Assembly (NCBI GenBank): GCA_963702995.1
Contig: OY969783.1
Span: 5,084,001 to 5,148,000 of the forward strand
Reading direction: 5' to 3'
DNA length: 64,000 nt
Origin: MFD04580-c1 sp963702995
GTDB taxonomy: Bacteria > Planctomycetota > Phycisphaerae > Tepidisphaerales > Tepidisphaeraceae
The translations under genes were made by a program, and so were the position numbers. The notes beneath the pieces were generated by a model. It did no database searches. It saw nothing but the letters and a program-made list of their open reading frames with translations, and had not been told where the DNA came from. This document shows, piece after piece, positions 1 through 10,289 of the stretch. The first letter of the stretch is position 1, and every line of letters starts with the position of its first letter.

Positions 1-1777
1 CCGAAGAGGCGTCATCGAGGCGGGCCTGGTTGGCGCGGAGCCAGGTCATTGCTTCGCCGAAGAAGCGGCTAAATTCGTTCGGGTGCTCGGCGAGGAAGCG
101 CCCAACCGTGCGGCGCGTGTAGCCGAAAGGCTTCAGCATCGGCGTGATCACCTCGTCGGGGGCGTAATAGCGGAGCTCGACGTATTCGTAGGTCAAGGCC
201 GCCTGGAGGTACGAATCGATCGCGCGTTTGGCGGCCGCCCGCCGATCGGCCTCCGAGGTCGAGGGGTCGGCGTAAATAAGGAAGTCGGTATCCGCCTGGA
301 GCAGGTATTCCTGGGCCAGCAGCGTATCGATCTGACCGCCGTAGTCCTGCATCCGGTTGATAAAGAAGGCCGGGTTGCGGACGTGCCGTTCATATTCGGC
401 CCGCGCGTCGCGGCTGATGCGGGCGGCGAGGTCGAACTCGCGGCGCGCGTTGGCGAATGCGGTGCGGTCGATGACCTTTGAACCGACAGACACCACGTTC
501 GCCTCGGCGGCTTTCGCGCCCGGGCTCGCAGTCGATTTCTCGAACGCGTGGTTTTCGGCGTCAACCGCCCGCGTCCATTCGTCATTCGCCCAGTCGCGCA
601 GCTCTAGGCCGGGCTTCACGTCCACGATCCCCTGACCGAGCTGCGATGGCTTCTGCTTGCCGACGGTCATCAGGACCTGGGCCCGCTTCGCGTAGTTGAA
701 GCCGAGGGCGAGCGGCGAGACGCCGTCGGGGTAGGGCTCGTATTTCTTCAGGTATTGAAGCTCGCTGCCGTCGTTCCAGTCCGCGTAGATGAACAGGACG
801 CCCTGAACGCCCTTTTGGTCGAGCTTGCGGGCGGCCGCCTCGTCCAGAACGATGACGCGGTCAGCGCCCTGGGGCGTCGCCGCGGATGGCGGGGGGGCAT
901 CCGGAAGCACGACCCCGAGCTGGGCGGCGGCCGTGGCGAACTCCGTCATTCGGGCGGCCGGGACGATGACCTGCGCCTTCAGGTCGGCCGGCCGCGGCGT
1001 CTTTGCCGCGAGCAGTTCAGGCAGGATCTTCCCCTGCGGATCCAGGACCGGGTCCAGATGGCGGCGCACGGCGCCGGGCGACTCCTGCCGCGGCTCATGG
1101 GCCTTGGTCTCTTCGCGGACGCGTTTGATGTAGTAGACCTTATCGCCGGTGGTGGTGCCGAGTTTCTGGGAGTAGATGCCCTCGATGGCGAGGAGGATGT
1201 TGACGTTGTTCGGCCGCGAGGCGTCGCCGTCCTTCGCGTAACGGACGGCATCAACGATGTCGCCGTACTTGTCCACCAGGCTCGCCCGCTGGGCGCTGAT
1301 GTTGTAGGCCTTGTTCCAGATCTGGTAGATCAGGACTGTATCGAACTCCGGCTGGAGGAGGCGGATCCACTCGATCTTGGTGTCGAAGTCCTCCAGGTCC
1401 TTCTCATTCTTCTGCGATTCGCTGCTGATCCAGAGGAACATCACCAGCGGCCCGCGAAGCCCGCCGAGCAGCAGCGCCAGTGAGAAGCTGTTCATGCTCC
1501 CGAACGAGGTGGTTGCCTGGCGCGCCGACCCAGCCCCCTCGGCGGCCGGGGCGTACGGGTTGTTGCTGTTGGCCGATACCTGCAGCGCCATCGCCCAGTG
1601 CCGGGCGATCGCGGAGACGATCAGGCCGCTGATCAGCACGGCGACCGTCGCGGCGCGGCCGGCGCCGCCGCGTCGGGCGGGCGGGCGGCGCGGCCCGGGC
1701 GCGGGCCGTGTCGGCTTCGGGGTCGGGGCGGGTGTGAGTTCGGGGGTGCGTTCGGGGGTGCGTTCGGCAGTCGTCAC
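1..1777 (-). CDS. Membrane-anchored ABC-export partner protein, 3' end cut by window
   Basis: At least 592 residues run in one open minus-strand frame and leave the window. It starts at a GTG whose first four bases (GTGA) overlap the stop of the upstream permease gene, so the two are probably translationally coupled. A Pro/Thr-rich N-terminus of about 40 residues is followed by a hydrophobic segment near residues 42-62 and another near 90-115. The remainder is soluble and rich in charged and aromatic residues, with no motif I can name. Its position after an ABC ATPase and permease suggests an accessory component of the same export system. That role is inferred from context only. Confidence 0.75.
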   Translation of the reverse strand, partial: MTTAERTPERTPELTPAPTPKPTRPAPGPRRPPARRGGAGRAATVAVLISGLIVSAIARHWAMALQVSANSNNPYAPAAEGAGSARQATTSFGSMNSFSLALLLGGLRGPLVMFLWISSESQKNEKDLEDFDTKIEWIRLLQPEFDTVLIYQIWNKAYNISAQRASLVDKYGDIVDAVRYAKDGDASRPNNVNILLAIEGIYSQKLGTTTGDKVYYIKRVREETKAHEPRQESPGAVRRHLDPVLDPQGKILPELLAAKTPRPADLKAQVIVPAARMTEFATAAAQLGVVLPDAPPPSAATPQGADRVIVLDEAAARKLDQKGVQGVLFIYADWNDGSELQYLKKYEPYPDGVSPLALGFNYAKRAQVLMTVGKQKPSQLGQGIVDVKPGLELRDWANDEWTRAVDAENHAFEKSTASPGAKAAEANVVSVGSKVIDRTAFANARREFDLAARISRDARAEYERHVRNPAFFINRMQDYGGQIDTLLAQEYLLQADTDFLIYADPSTSEADRRAAAKRAIDSYLQAALTYEYVELRYYAPDEVITPMLKPFGYTRRTVGRFLAEHPNEFSRFFGEAMTWLRANQARLDDASS

Positions 1778-3908
1778 GGCGCCACCTCTTTACGCTTGAG
1801 GATCATGTAAGTCAGGAAGATCAGCGGGATGCCAAACCCGAACGTCGTCCCCGTCGCCGAGAAAATCTTCCCGGCCGGGATGCTGATGCCGCGCTCGATG
1901 TCCTCGAAGATCGGGAAGGAGCCCATGTTGGGCAGGATCTCGGCGACCGTCCGCAACGTGGTCGAGAGGGCCTCCAGCGTAGACGTCACGGCGTGGGCGC
2001 TCGCGGGGTTCTTGATGTTCAGCACGGTGTTGGTGATCCCGCGCCCCTCGCCTCGCCCCAGCGCCGGCCCAGCTCCTCCACGGCCCAGCGGCCCATGAGC
2101 ATCATCAGCGTCAAGACCACCGCGATCGGCCAGGAGAGGAACGTGCTGCAGAAGACCGAGATCACCACCACCAGGATCGACAGCAGCCAGAGGACGAACA
2201 GGCTCTTGAACAGGTTCAGGGAGAAGGTCCGGTCGGCGGTGACCAGTCCGACCGACGGCGTGGTCGCCGTCAACCCCTGGACGCCGAGCCACTGGCCCGT
2301 TGTCTTGCCACGGATCAGGACGTCGAAGTCTCCCCCTTCGAACGCGTCGGCCGGGACGTCCACGAAGGTGGCGCGGCCGGTCGCGGGGATCAGGGTGATC
2401 GGGTCCGAGGTCTTGCCGGTCTTGCGATTGAGAATCTCGATGGTCGCTTCGGAGTTCAGGGTGCTGGTCGCGTCCAGATCGCCCGCGCGCTCGACGTTGA
2501 GCTTCACCTGAAGGGCAATCTTGCCGTCCCGGGCGGGCGGCACGTCAGCATGCTCGAAGCGGAAGTCCGCGACCGACCCGCGGCCGTCCACCTGCCCGCG
2601 GACCTGCACGCCGCGCGGGGTGATGTTCGACAGGAAGCTGGGCGACGCCGGCGGCACCGGCTCATCGAACCCGACGTTGGACGGCTCGATTCGAGGCGTG
2701 GGTCCGGCCTGCGGGCCGGGCTCCACGAGCGCGATGACGATCGGGCTCTTCCCAATGCCGTATTCGTAGGTCGGGGTGAGCGTCTGCATCCGGATGTAGA
2801 AGTGCCGTGCGCGAATCAAATCTTCCAGTGTGGCGGCCGCCAGCGGCTGGGCGACAGTCTGCGACCCTCCCAGCGCCTGTGACCCTCCCATCGCCTGGGA
2901 GCCCCCCGGCGTTTGTGGCCCCGCCGACGGGGCGGTCGTCGCGGAGGCGTGGGGGACGGTGATCAGGTTGTTCCCCGTCACCTCCTGCTTGCCCAGCGGA
3001 TGACGATCGGGGTCGAGGATTTCGAACGAGACCTGCGGGGTCAGCGGCGCCTCTTTTCCGTCGGCGCCGGGCTTGTCGTCGCGGGCGTAGGTGCCGGTCT
3101 TGATATCGTGCTCTTCTTCCGCCGTCGCCGGATGCTGATTCAGGCGGATCGTCGCGATCAGCAGGACGGGCTTGCCGGCGTTCGCGTGGGCCGCGATCCG
3201 ATCGGCGTCGTCCTGGGTCAGGGAGAAGGGGACCGACACCGACTGCTGCATCGCGCCGGCAAGCCAGCGGAACTCGCCGCCGTCGTACGGCTTGGCAAGC
3301 ACTTCGAGCGATGCGGGGAACTCCAGGCTCTTGGTGCCCAGCAGGCCGGCCCGCTGGAAGTGGCGGTAGGTGGCTTCACGTGCCGGGTCGAGCCCGCCAG
3401 CCTGGAGGGCCGTGTCGATACGCGATTGCATCCGCACGGCGCGCACGTACAGGTAGCCGTAGGTGAAGAGCCCCATGATCAGCAGGATGACGCCGGAAAC
3501 CTGCGCGAACCCGACGACCTTCCCGATCACGATCTCGAACCGGGTCGTCGGCTTGGTGACGATGGTGAAGATAACGCGGCTTTCGATCTCCTTCGGCAGG
3601 TTCGTGCAGGCGAGGATGATCGCCGTCGCCACGACGATCAGCCCGGAGACGAACAGGCAGGACTTCACCGTCTGGCGCAGCGCGTCCTGTTCGTCGGTCG
3701 CGTTCTGAAGCTGGGAGACGATAACCACCCCCACGATCGCCAGAGGGGCGATCAGCAGGATGCGCTTGCGGATCGCCTCGGTGTAGCAGACGGACGCGAT
3801 CGCGATCACGCGGCGGGGCGAGAACCGGGCGAGGTCCAGGATGCCCCAGATGACGCCTATGACGACGATCAGGGCGCCGATGATCACAACGGGGCTTAGG
3901 AGGGACAT
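1774..3908 (-). CDS. ABC-2 type transporter permease with large extracytoplasmic insert (one frameshift)
   Basis: Transport permease of about 711 residues. Hydrophobic segments lie near residues 3-23, 50-68, 82-102 and 132-155. A long hydrophilic region of nearly 400 residues follows, then a C-terminal membrane cluster near residues 560-610 and a final segment ending in the motif KRKEVAP. The frame breaks around 2038-2046. Adding one base to the CCC run at 2038-2040 joins the two halves and restores the last helix. The product probably forms the membrane channel for the ATPase encoded just upstream. NosY/GldF-like permeases are the closest type I recognise; the substrate is unknown. The frameshift looks like a homopolymer consensus error. 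Confidence 0.8.
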
Positions 3909-4084
3909 ACGGCCTCCGTGCGAGTGAGAAGGTCTGCCGCGATCATGCTCTTCCTACGCCGAGGGTCCCCGATCGCCGTGGCGATCGGTCAGGGGCGGTC
4001 ACACGCCGTATCGCGCCGTGATGTTTATTTCGAGAGGTCGGGCGTTTCAACGGCCGCCGGATGCCGTGCCCGCGCGACCGCGTA

Positions 4085-5118
4085 TCAAGGCTGCGACGTC
4101 GGCCCGGGCTTAGTCGTCGAGCCGTTGGCGGCGGCCGCCGGGGCGCCGTTGCCGGCGGCGCCGTGCCCGTTTGCGCCGGCTCCGTTCGCGCCGGCCCCGT
4201 TCGCGCCGGCCCCGTTCGCGCCGGCCCCGTTTGCCCCGTCGCCGAGCAACTGCGGTGAATTCTCGCGGACAATCCGGATGAACAGGTCTTCCAGCGTGGT
4301 CGTCGGGTGCGTGACGACGGCGTCGTTGAGCCCCATGCGGGCCATGAACTGACGGAGCTCGGCGATCTGCGGCTCGCTCATCCCGCGCGTCTCGATCTGC
4401 GTGACGTCCTTCACCTGCACCAGGTCGCGGACGTCGCCCAGCGTCTGCATTTTACCTCGGAACAGGATCGTGACGCGATCGCACACGTCCTGCACGTCGG
4501 CGAGCAGGTGGCTGCAGAGCAGGACCGTCTTGCCCTGTTCCTTGAGCGACAGGATGAGGTCCTTCATCTCGCGCGTGCCGATCGGGTCCAGGCCGGTGGT
4601 CGGCTCGTCGAGGAGGATCAGCTCGGGGTCGTTGATCAGCGCCTGGGCGAGGCCGATTCGGCGGGCCATCCCCTTGGAATACTCGCGCAGCTTGCGCTTG
4701 CGGGCCTTGGAGTCGAGCCCGACGATGTCGAGCAGCTCCGGCACGCGGCGGTTCAGTTCGGCGCGGGGGATCTTGAAGAGGCGGCCGTAGAAGTGAAGCG
4801 TCTCTTCGCCGGTCAAAAACCGATAGAGGTACGACTCTTCCGGCAGGAAGCCGATCTTTTCGTTGATCGACGTGCTGCCCGCCGGATACCCCAGGACCGA
4901 CGCCGAGCCGTACGTCGGGAAGATCAGCCCGAGCAGCAGCTTGATCGTCGTGCTCTTGCCCGAGCCGTTGGGCCAAGCAGGCCGAAGACTTCGCCCCGCT
5001 TGATCGTCAGGTCCAGGGTGTCCAGCGCCGTCACCTTGGGGCGGCCCCAGAAATCCTTGTAGACCTTGGTCAGTCCCTCGGTATGAATCGCGGGAGATGC
5101 CGCGTCAACGGTTGTCAT
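4085..5118 (-). CDS. ABC transporter ATP-binding protein with Gly-Ala-Asn repeat tail (one frameshift)
   Basis: ATPase subunit of the export system, about 344 residues. Start chosen at the ATG reading MTTVDAASPAIHTEGLTKVY. Walker A is GLLGPNGSGKST once one base is restored in the G run at 4970-4972 (plus strand); the break sits inside the P-loop codons. The signature is present as REYSKGMARRIGLAQAL and Walker B as LILLDEPTTGLDP, with the H-loop histidine in LLCSHLL. The tail after residue about 300 is low complexity: four tandem GANGA units then Ala/Gly/Asn-rich sequence, encoded by 15-bp DNA repeats. A following permease gene and a third membrane protein make up the operon. Confidence 0.88.
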
Positions 5119-5335
5119 AGTGTCCCGGAGGTTGATTCTCAAACCGGAGGGCCGCACGGGCGCGGCACCCCGACCGGCAAGCTCGGAGCAGTCGCCGCGG
5201 AATCTCGCCGGCCGAAGAGGTGACCGCTTGTGGGCGGGCCGCTTCGCCTGAATCGTGCGGGCCGGGGCTCGCCAAAGCCCACGCGCCCCATTCAAGCCAA
5301 CAGTCGCCGACTCAACGAACAACCGTCGGCGTCAA

Positions 5336-5515
5336 TCAACGGATTGGCTTGAGGCGGGGCTTGCTGCGAGACTTGCGGCGGCGCTTTTCGCTCGGCTTTT
5401 CGTAATAGGCGACGCGCTTGATGTCCTTGGTAAGGCCTTCTTTCTCACATGCCTTCTTGAACCGGCGGATCATCTGCTCGGCGGTTTCGTTGCCCCGCGA
5501 CTTCACTTTAATCAT
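5336..5515 (-). CDS. rpsU: 30S ribosomal protein S21
   Basis: A 59-residue basic protein beginning MIKVKSRGNETAEQMIRRFK and ending in an Arg/Lys-rich tail. It matches the S21 family in length, in the RRFKKACEKEG core and in the basic C-terminus. S21 binds the 30S subunit and helps base-pairing of the mRNA leader with 16S rRNA. The gene stands alone on the minus strand between the ABC operon and a non-coding stretch. It is too short to be obvious in ORF lists but is well supported by sequence. Confidence 0.95.
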   Translation of the reverse strand: MIKVKSRGNETAEQMIRRFKKACEKEGLTKDIKRVAYYEKPSEKRRRKSRSKPRLKPIR

Positions 5516-6019
5516 GGAACGTTAGTCCTTTCTTTGCACGGTCTGTTCGTCGTGTTCAGGAGTCGGCCATTCCGCCCAACGCTGTCAGTCGCGCCGGGCT
5601 TCGTCACCCGATGAACCGCCGAACGCCGCGCCTACCCTCCACCGCGATGACAGGCTGGAACAGGCGTTCGCCTGCCAGAGTTGGGTCATCGCCGCCGCCA
5701 AGGCTGGATTGCCGCTCGCGCGATCCTCGCTCGTCGTGCCGACGGCACCACGCCGCGAACTTGTTCGACGAGCCGAACGAAACGCGAGCGGGCCTTTCCG
5801 AACGCGAGGGGGTTGTTTAGTCTAACAGCCGACCCTGATTGTTCAAGCGCGTCGGGAGTATCGCGTCGCCGTCGTGCGCCGGCCGCGACCGCGTGGCTTC
5901 GACATGTTGTAACGACGCTCCGCAAGGCCCGTCGATTCAGGGGCCGGCTCGCCGGCCCGCCGATGCAAATCGCCGCGCACGCGCTATTTTCGCTGTAAAG
6001 CAAACCGAGCCATTGGCTT
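5516..6019. other. Non-coding stretch between rpsU and the thioesterase gene
   Basis: About 500 bases with no reading frame I would support; short frames on both strands are Arg/Ala-rich and show no motif. It must hold the rpsU promoter and probably that of the divergent thioesterase gene, but I see no clear consensus boxes. Confidence 0.6.
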
Positions 6020-6412
6020 ATGATCCTCAAGGCCCACATCCTTTCGCTCCGCGTCCGCTATCCGGAGGTGGACGCGATGGGGTACGTACATCACAGCCGC
6101 TTTTTCCAGTATTTCGAGCTGGGGCGGGTCGAGCTTCTACGGGACTCCGGCCACAGCTATGCCGATCTGGAGCGGCAGGGCGTCTTCTTTGCCGTCGTCA
6201 AAGCGGAGTGCCGATTCCGATCTCCCGCCCGGTACGACGAGGAACTGACCCTCCACACCCGCATCACCCGGTCAACCCACGTCCGGATCGACCACGCCTA
6301 TGAACTGAAACGTGGCGCGACCCTCATCGCCGAGGCTACAACGACCATCGCCTGCGTCGGCCGCGACGGGCAGCTTCAGGCCATCCCCGAGACGCTGCGG
6401 CCGCCGGAATAA
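6020..6412 (+). CDS. YbgC-type acyl-CoA thioesterase (hotdog fold)
   Basis: Hotdog-fold thioesterase of 130 residues. The N-terminal RVRYPEVDAMGYVHHSRFFQ matches the family signature, with the catalytic Asp (EVDAMG) and the YVHH helix start. The family hydrolyses small acyl-CoA or acyl-ACP thioesters and in several bacteria associates with the Tol-Pal envelope system. No tol genes are adjacent here. The length is normal for the family and the ATG at 6020 is the only sensible start. Confidence 0.88.
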   Translation: MILKAHILSLRVRYPEVDAMGYVHHSRFFQYFELGRVELLRDSGHSYADLERQGVFFAVVKAECRFRSPARYDEELTLHTRITRSTHVRIDHAYELKRGATLIAEATTTIACVGRDGQLQAIPETLRPPE

Positions 6413-6641
6413 ACCGCGATCGTTTCCGCCAACCAAACCGACGGTTTGTCGCCGGTAACATTTCTGGCATCGGCTTTATCGGGCCTTGGCGACCGGCCAG
6501 TGAATTGGGCTGCCAGCCTTGCTGCGTCAGTTCGCGCCGCGGATCGCCGATGAGTCCGAAGACGACGCCGATTCGGCGGCCGCCTCTTTGTTCCCAGGCA
6601 GCCGCAGCGGTGGCCGCGTCTTTTTGCCCAGGTTCGGTCGA

Positions 6642-7337
6642 ATGCTAACCCCGATCCTCCAGATCAAACGATCCGATGGCCCCGGCGCGCTCGCGCGCTA
6701 CACGCTGACGCCGGCCGAAGTCGCCCTCTGCGCCGAGATGGAGGCGGCCGTCGCTTGCCTGCCGCCCCGGAGCGCCCTGTCGGCCTGTCATCAGGCCGTG
6801 GCGACGGTCGGCGCCCGACGCGGCCTCGACCGATTGCAGAGCATTGCCCTCTGGACGCGCGGAGCGCTGCGGATGTTTGAGCCCAGCATGTCGGCGGCCT
6901 CGCCGACCGACGCTTCGCAGTACCTTCAACGACTCATCGCCGTGACGTTCGAAGAGGCGGCCGCCGCGGCGCGGCCCAACGGCGATTTCAGCCCGTTCCT
7001 GATCCACATCGGCAGCGGCCCGCCGAGCGTGCTGCGCTTCCCGGATGCTCCGCGCGGCGACGACGGCGACGCTGACTCCAACGAACTCATGGCCGACGTG
7101 CGGCAGGCGGCCGCCAGACTGGGCCTCTCCGTACATTCTTACGCGATCGCCTCGGTCCAGGCGCCGCCCGGCCCGGCTCGGCCCACGAGAACCGTCTTCG
7201 TCGAAGGGGCCGATCGGGTGGCGGCGAGCGGTCACCTTTACGCGCAGGGCTTCACCGCTCCGTCGCGGCTGGGCCCATTCGAACCGTCGCAACCGTTCGA
7301 ACGAATCGGCGATGCCCGCAACCTCTTCTCTCGTTGA
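6642..7337 (+). CDS. Hypothetical protein
   Basis: About 231 residues from the ATG at 6642; the frame stays open to a TTG at 6519, so the start is uncertain. I recognise no family. The sequence is Ala/Pro/Arg-rich with a predicted helical core (QYLQRLIAVTFEEAAAAAR) and a strand-rich stretch (FLIHIGSGPPSVLRF). A minus-strand frame overlaps most of it, but the plus-strand product has the more protein-like composition. It lies between two plus-strand genes and may be co-transcribed with the DUF2726 gene 75 bp downstream. Confidence 0.55.
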   Translation: MLTPILQIKRSDGPGALARYTLTPAEVALCAEMEAAVACLPPRSALSACHQAVATVGARRGLDRLQSIALWTRGALRMFEPSMSAASPTDASQYLQRLIAVTFEEAAAAARPNGDFSPFLIHIGSGPPSVLRFPDAPRGDDGDADSNELMADVRQAAARLGLSVHSYAIASVQAPPGPARPTRTVFVEGADRVAASGHLYAQGFTAPSRLGPFEPSQPFERIGDARNLFSR

Positions 7338-7412
7338 ACGAAAGCCGCCGCCGTCCCGAGCGAACGGCCGCCGCGCCTCCGGCCACCGCCGCGGCTATAT
7401 TCAACCTGACGC

Positions 7413-7934
7413 GTGATACCCCTTCTTTCAAACCCGGTCGCCCTCGTCTGCCTGGCAATTATCGTTCTTGGGTTTGTGCTGTCGGTCATCGTCCGATCGC
7501 AGCGCCCGCGGACGCCTCCCTCGCCGTATCGCCGCAAGACGTCGCTCTTCTCCAAGGATGAGCGTCGCTTTTACGACGCCTTGCGCGTTGCGACGGCCGA
7601 CGGGTACCTCATCTTCGCCCAGGTACGGCTAATCGATCTTGTGGAACTCCCGAGAGGGGCCGCCGGCAGCCCCTACTGGTATGGAAAGGTCCGGCACAAG
7701 CACGTGGACTTTGTGCTGTGCGACCCGACGACCGCCGCCCCACGGATCGTGATCGAGTTGGATGGGGCGTCGCACGCGAGCGACATCCAGAAAAAGCGCG
7801 ACCTCGAAAAGGACACAATCCTCGCCGAAGCTGGGCTTCCGTTGCTCCGCGTCGCGACGCAGAAGGGCGCTTACAACCCGCGACAGATCGCGGCCGAGAT
7901 CGATTCCCGGATTCGCGGGCGGCCCGCGCGTTAG
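7413..7934 (+). CDS. DUF2726 domain protein, membrane-anchored
   Basis: A 173-residue protein with one N-terminal membrane helix (residues about 9-28) and a DUF2726-like domain. The domain shows the pattern KHVDFVLCD...RIVIELDGASH, which resembles the core of restriction-endonuclease-like folds (D then ExD). DUF2726 proteins are suspected nucleic-acid-binding or nuclease proteins; no function is established. GTG start. Confidence 0.75.
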   Translation: MIPLLSNPVALVCLAIIVLGFVLSVIVRSQRPRTPPSPYRRKTSLFSKDERRFYDALRVATADGYLIFAQVRLIDLVELPRGAAGSPYWYGKVRHKHVDFVLCDPTTAAPRIVIELDGASHASDIQKKRDLEKDTILAEAGLPLLRVATQKGAYNPRQIAAEIDSRIRGRPAR

Positions 7935-7950
7935 CCGGATCAAGGCGGCC

Positions 7951-8064
7951 ACCCGCGAGCCGCTCCCGCGAGGAAGCTGTCTGCGGCCGCTCCGGGTTGG
8001 GTCGATTGCCGGGGGTGCCTCGCGCGGATGGGGCCCAGGCGCTTCCTGACGGTCGCGGCTCGTT
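7951..8064. repeat. Dispersed intergenic inverted repeat (GCGGCTCG family)
   Basis: A segment near 7951-7975 (reading cgcgagccgctcccgcgagg) is matched, inverted and imperfectly, near 8038-8062 by a segment ending gacggtcgcggctcg. A further partial copy lies at about 47385-47411. This looks like a dispersed REP-type intergenic element. Confidence 0.55.
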
Positions 8065-8078
8065 GGGGGCGGTGGCGG

Positions 8079-8789
8079 TTAGCCTTGCGGCGGCGCGGGT
8101 GGCGGGGCGTACCCTTCCGGCTGTGCGTACTGGGTCGCGATGGATTGCCGATTCAATACGATGAACGTGAAGACGCCGAGGATCGTCCCAATCGGGACCG
8201 ACAGGCAATTGAGCCCCGCAACGATCAGGCTGAAGACCTTTCGCCGCCGGCGTTTAATCATGACCCCCGACACGATGGTCGCGATCCCCAGGAGCCAGCC
8301 GAGACCGACCATCGCGGACCCGAACCCGACGAAAAACCAGCCGATCATGGGCGGTGGAGTAGTCGGAGAGCCTGACGACACCACGAACCCGCTCGACGAA
8401 GTGGACGCCGAGCCGCCGGAGGACGTGTACGGAGGGACGACGGTCGTCGTGTAGGAATAGTTGATCGCGCCTGACGCGCCGGGCATCGTGGTCGGCGGGG
8501 CGGCCATCGTCGGGGCCGGCGTCGGCGTCGGCGTCGCCGTTGGGGCCATGCCCGGGGCGCCGTTCAGGAACATGACGCCCATCAAGATGTAGAAAATGAA
8601 GAACGAGGAAAACGCGATCGTGAGCCCGCCAATGATGTAGTGGAAGAGGGATAGCAGCTTAAGGTGGTCGTTGTCCCGGCTGGCGAGGTAGTAGGTTTGC
8701 CAGTCGGACTGGCCGGCCGCCGCACCGGTGCCGTACGGGATCGACTGAACCGGTGTCGGCTGGCCATACGGGCTCGGCGGGATCGACAT
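8079..8789 (-). CDS. Hypothetical multi-pass membrane protein with Pro/Thr/Ser-rich loops
   Basis: A 236-residue protein with about four hydrophobic segments (near residues 47-75, 147-172, 183-200 and 202-216). The linkers are rich in Pro, Thr, Ala, Ser and Gly, and the N- and C-termini are proline-rich. A basic KRRRRK stretch between helices suggests a cytoplasmic loop. No family recognised. It sits alone between the DUF2726 gene and lysA. Confidence 0.65.
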   Translation of the reverse strand: MSIPPSPYGQPTPVQSIPYGTGAAAGQSDWQTYYLASRDNDHLKLLSLFHYIIGGLTIAFSSFFIFYILMGVMFLNGAPGMAPTATPTPTPAPTMAAPPTTMPGASGAINYSYTTTVVPPYTSSGGSASTSSSGFVVSSGSPTTPPPMIGWFFVGFGSAMVGLGWLLGIATIVSGVMIKRRRRKVFSLIVAGLNCLSVPIGTILGVFTFIVLNRQSIATQYAQPEGYAPPPAPPQG

Positions 8790-8900
8790 AGGGGCTCCAT
8801 TCGTTCAGACCGGTTGCCGCTGTCGAACCGCCGCGATTGTCGGCCTTCTGCCGCGCACCGCCGCGACGACCGGGCGCGTTCGCAGGCACTCACGCACGCC

Positions 8901-10180
8901 TCATCGCTCCAGCGCAACCAGATCTTCAAACGTTTCGCGCCGGCGAATCACCTTATACGAATCGCCGTCCACCAGGACTTCCGGCAGACGCGGCCGATTG
9001 TTGTAGTTGCTGCTCATCGCGAACCCATATGCGCCCGCCGTGAAGACGGCCAGGAGGTCGCCGCGGTCCACATGCGGCAGGGCCGCCCCTTGGCCAGATA
9101 GTCGCCGCTTTCGCAGATCGGCCCGACGACATCGACCACTTCGCCGTCGGTCGGCTCCATGAACTTCGAGTCGGCCGCCGGGACGTTCGCCGCGTCGGGC
9201 TTCACCGGCCAGATGTGGTGATAGCTCTCGTAAAGCGTGGGCCGAATCAGGTCGTTCATCCCCGCGTCCACAATCACGAACTGCTTGCTGCCGCCCGTCT
9301 TTCGGTACAGGACGCGCGTCAGCAGGATCCCCGCGTTCCCCGCGATATAGCGGCCGGGCTCGAACGCGATCCGGTACGGCTTGCCCCGCAGCAGCGGGAT
9401 CAGCGCCTTCGCGTGCTCGGTCACGGGAAGCGCCTGGTTGGCCCGCTCGTAGTTGACGCCGAAGCCGCCGCCGACGTCGAACCATTCGATCTTGTGCCCC
9501 CGCTCGGTCAGGCGGTCGATCAGCGCCACGACCTTTTCGACCGCATCGACGTACGGTTGGATCTCATACACCGGCGATCCGATGTGGATGTGAATGCCAC
9601 CGATCCGCAGGTTCTTCAGCCCGCGATAATGCTCGAAAACGCGTTCGGCGCGCTCAATATCAACGCCGAACTTCGTCTCCTTCTTCCCGGTCGTCGTCTT
9701 CGCGTGGGTCCGGGGGTCAACGTCCGGGTTAACCCGAATCGCGCCGACCGCCTGCTTCCCGATCGACGCCGCAACCCGATCGACATTCTCAATCTCGGCC
9801 TCCGATTCAAGGTTGAACGCCGCGATCCCGACGTTGATCGCATCGCGGATCTCTTCGTCGGTCTTGCCGACGCCGGCGTAGATCATCTTCTTTGGGTCGC
9901 CGCCAGCCGCCATCGCGCGGAAGAGCTCGCCGCCGCTGGTCACATCGAACCCGCACCCCTCCTCCGCCAGGACTCGACAGAGGTTGATGTTGCCGCAGCT
10001 TTTGATGGAGTAACAGATCGTAGCATTGAGCGGCCTGAAGGCGTCCGCGATCTGCCGGTAATGGTGGAGCAGCGTCGCCTTGGAATAGACATAGGTCGCC
10101 GTTCCCACCTCGCGCGCAATGCGCTCGGCCGGCACGTTTTCGCAGTACAACTCGCCATTCTTGTATTGAAAAAAATCCAT
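8901..10180 (-). CDS. lysA: Diaminopimelate decarboxylase (one frameshift)
   Basis: PLP-dependent enzyme that converts meso-diaminopimelate to lysine. About 426 residues from the start reading MDFFQYKNGELYCENVP; the longer upstream start is less likely. The PLP lysine lies in ICYSIKSC, followed by GCGFDVTSGGELFRA. HIHIGSP and the glycine-rich WFDVGGGFG are typical. The active-site Cys is in CESGDYLAKG. The frame breaks at 9086-9089, where adding one base to the CCCC run restores the normal C-terminus ending FEDLVALER. An essential gene broken in a homopolymer argues for sequence error. Confidence 0.93.
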
Positions 10181-10289
10181 GGGCTGTTCAGAAGGGTCAG
10201 GGGCCAAAGCAGGTAAGGATTCTTGTTGGTCACGCTCCCGCGCGGCACGCGGCCGCCGCGGTGAGGCATTATACGGTCATTCGCCACCG

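Noticed and set aside
2913..3899. 328-codon plus-strand frame opposite the ABC permease
   Set aside because: Asp/Arg/Gly-rich shadow; the minus strand shows membrane helices and operon coupling.
8901..10180. lysA as a pseudogene
   Set aside because: The single break is in a CCCC run, the remainder is fully conserved, and the same error type recurs in other essential genes.
9215..10216. 333-codon plus-strand frame opposite lysA
   Set aside because: lysA motifs (PLP Lys, glycine loop, catalytic Cys) make the minus strand certain.
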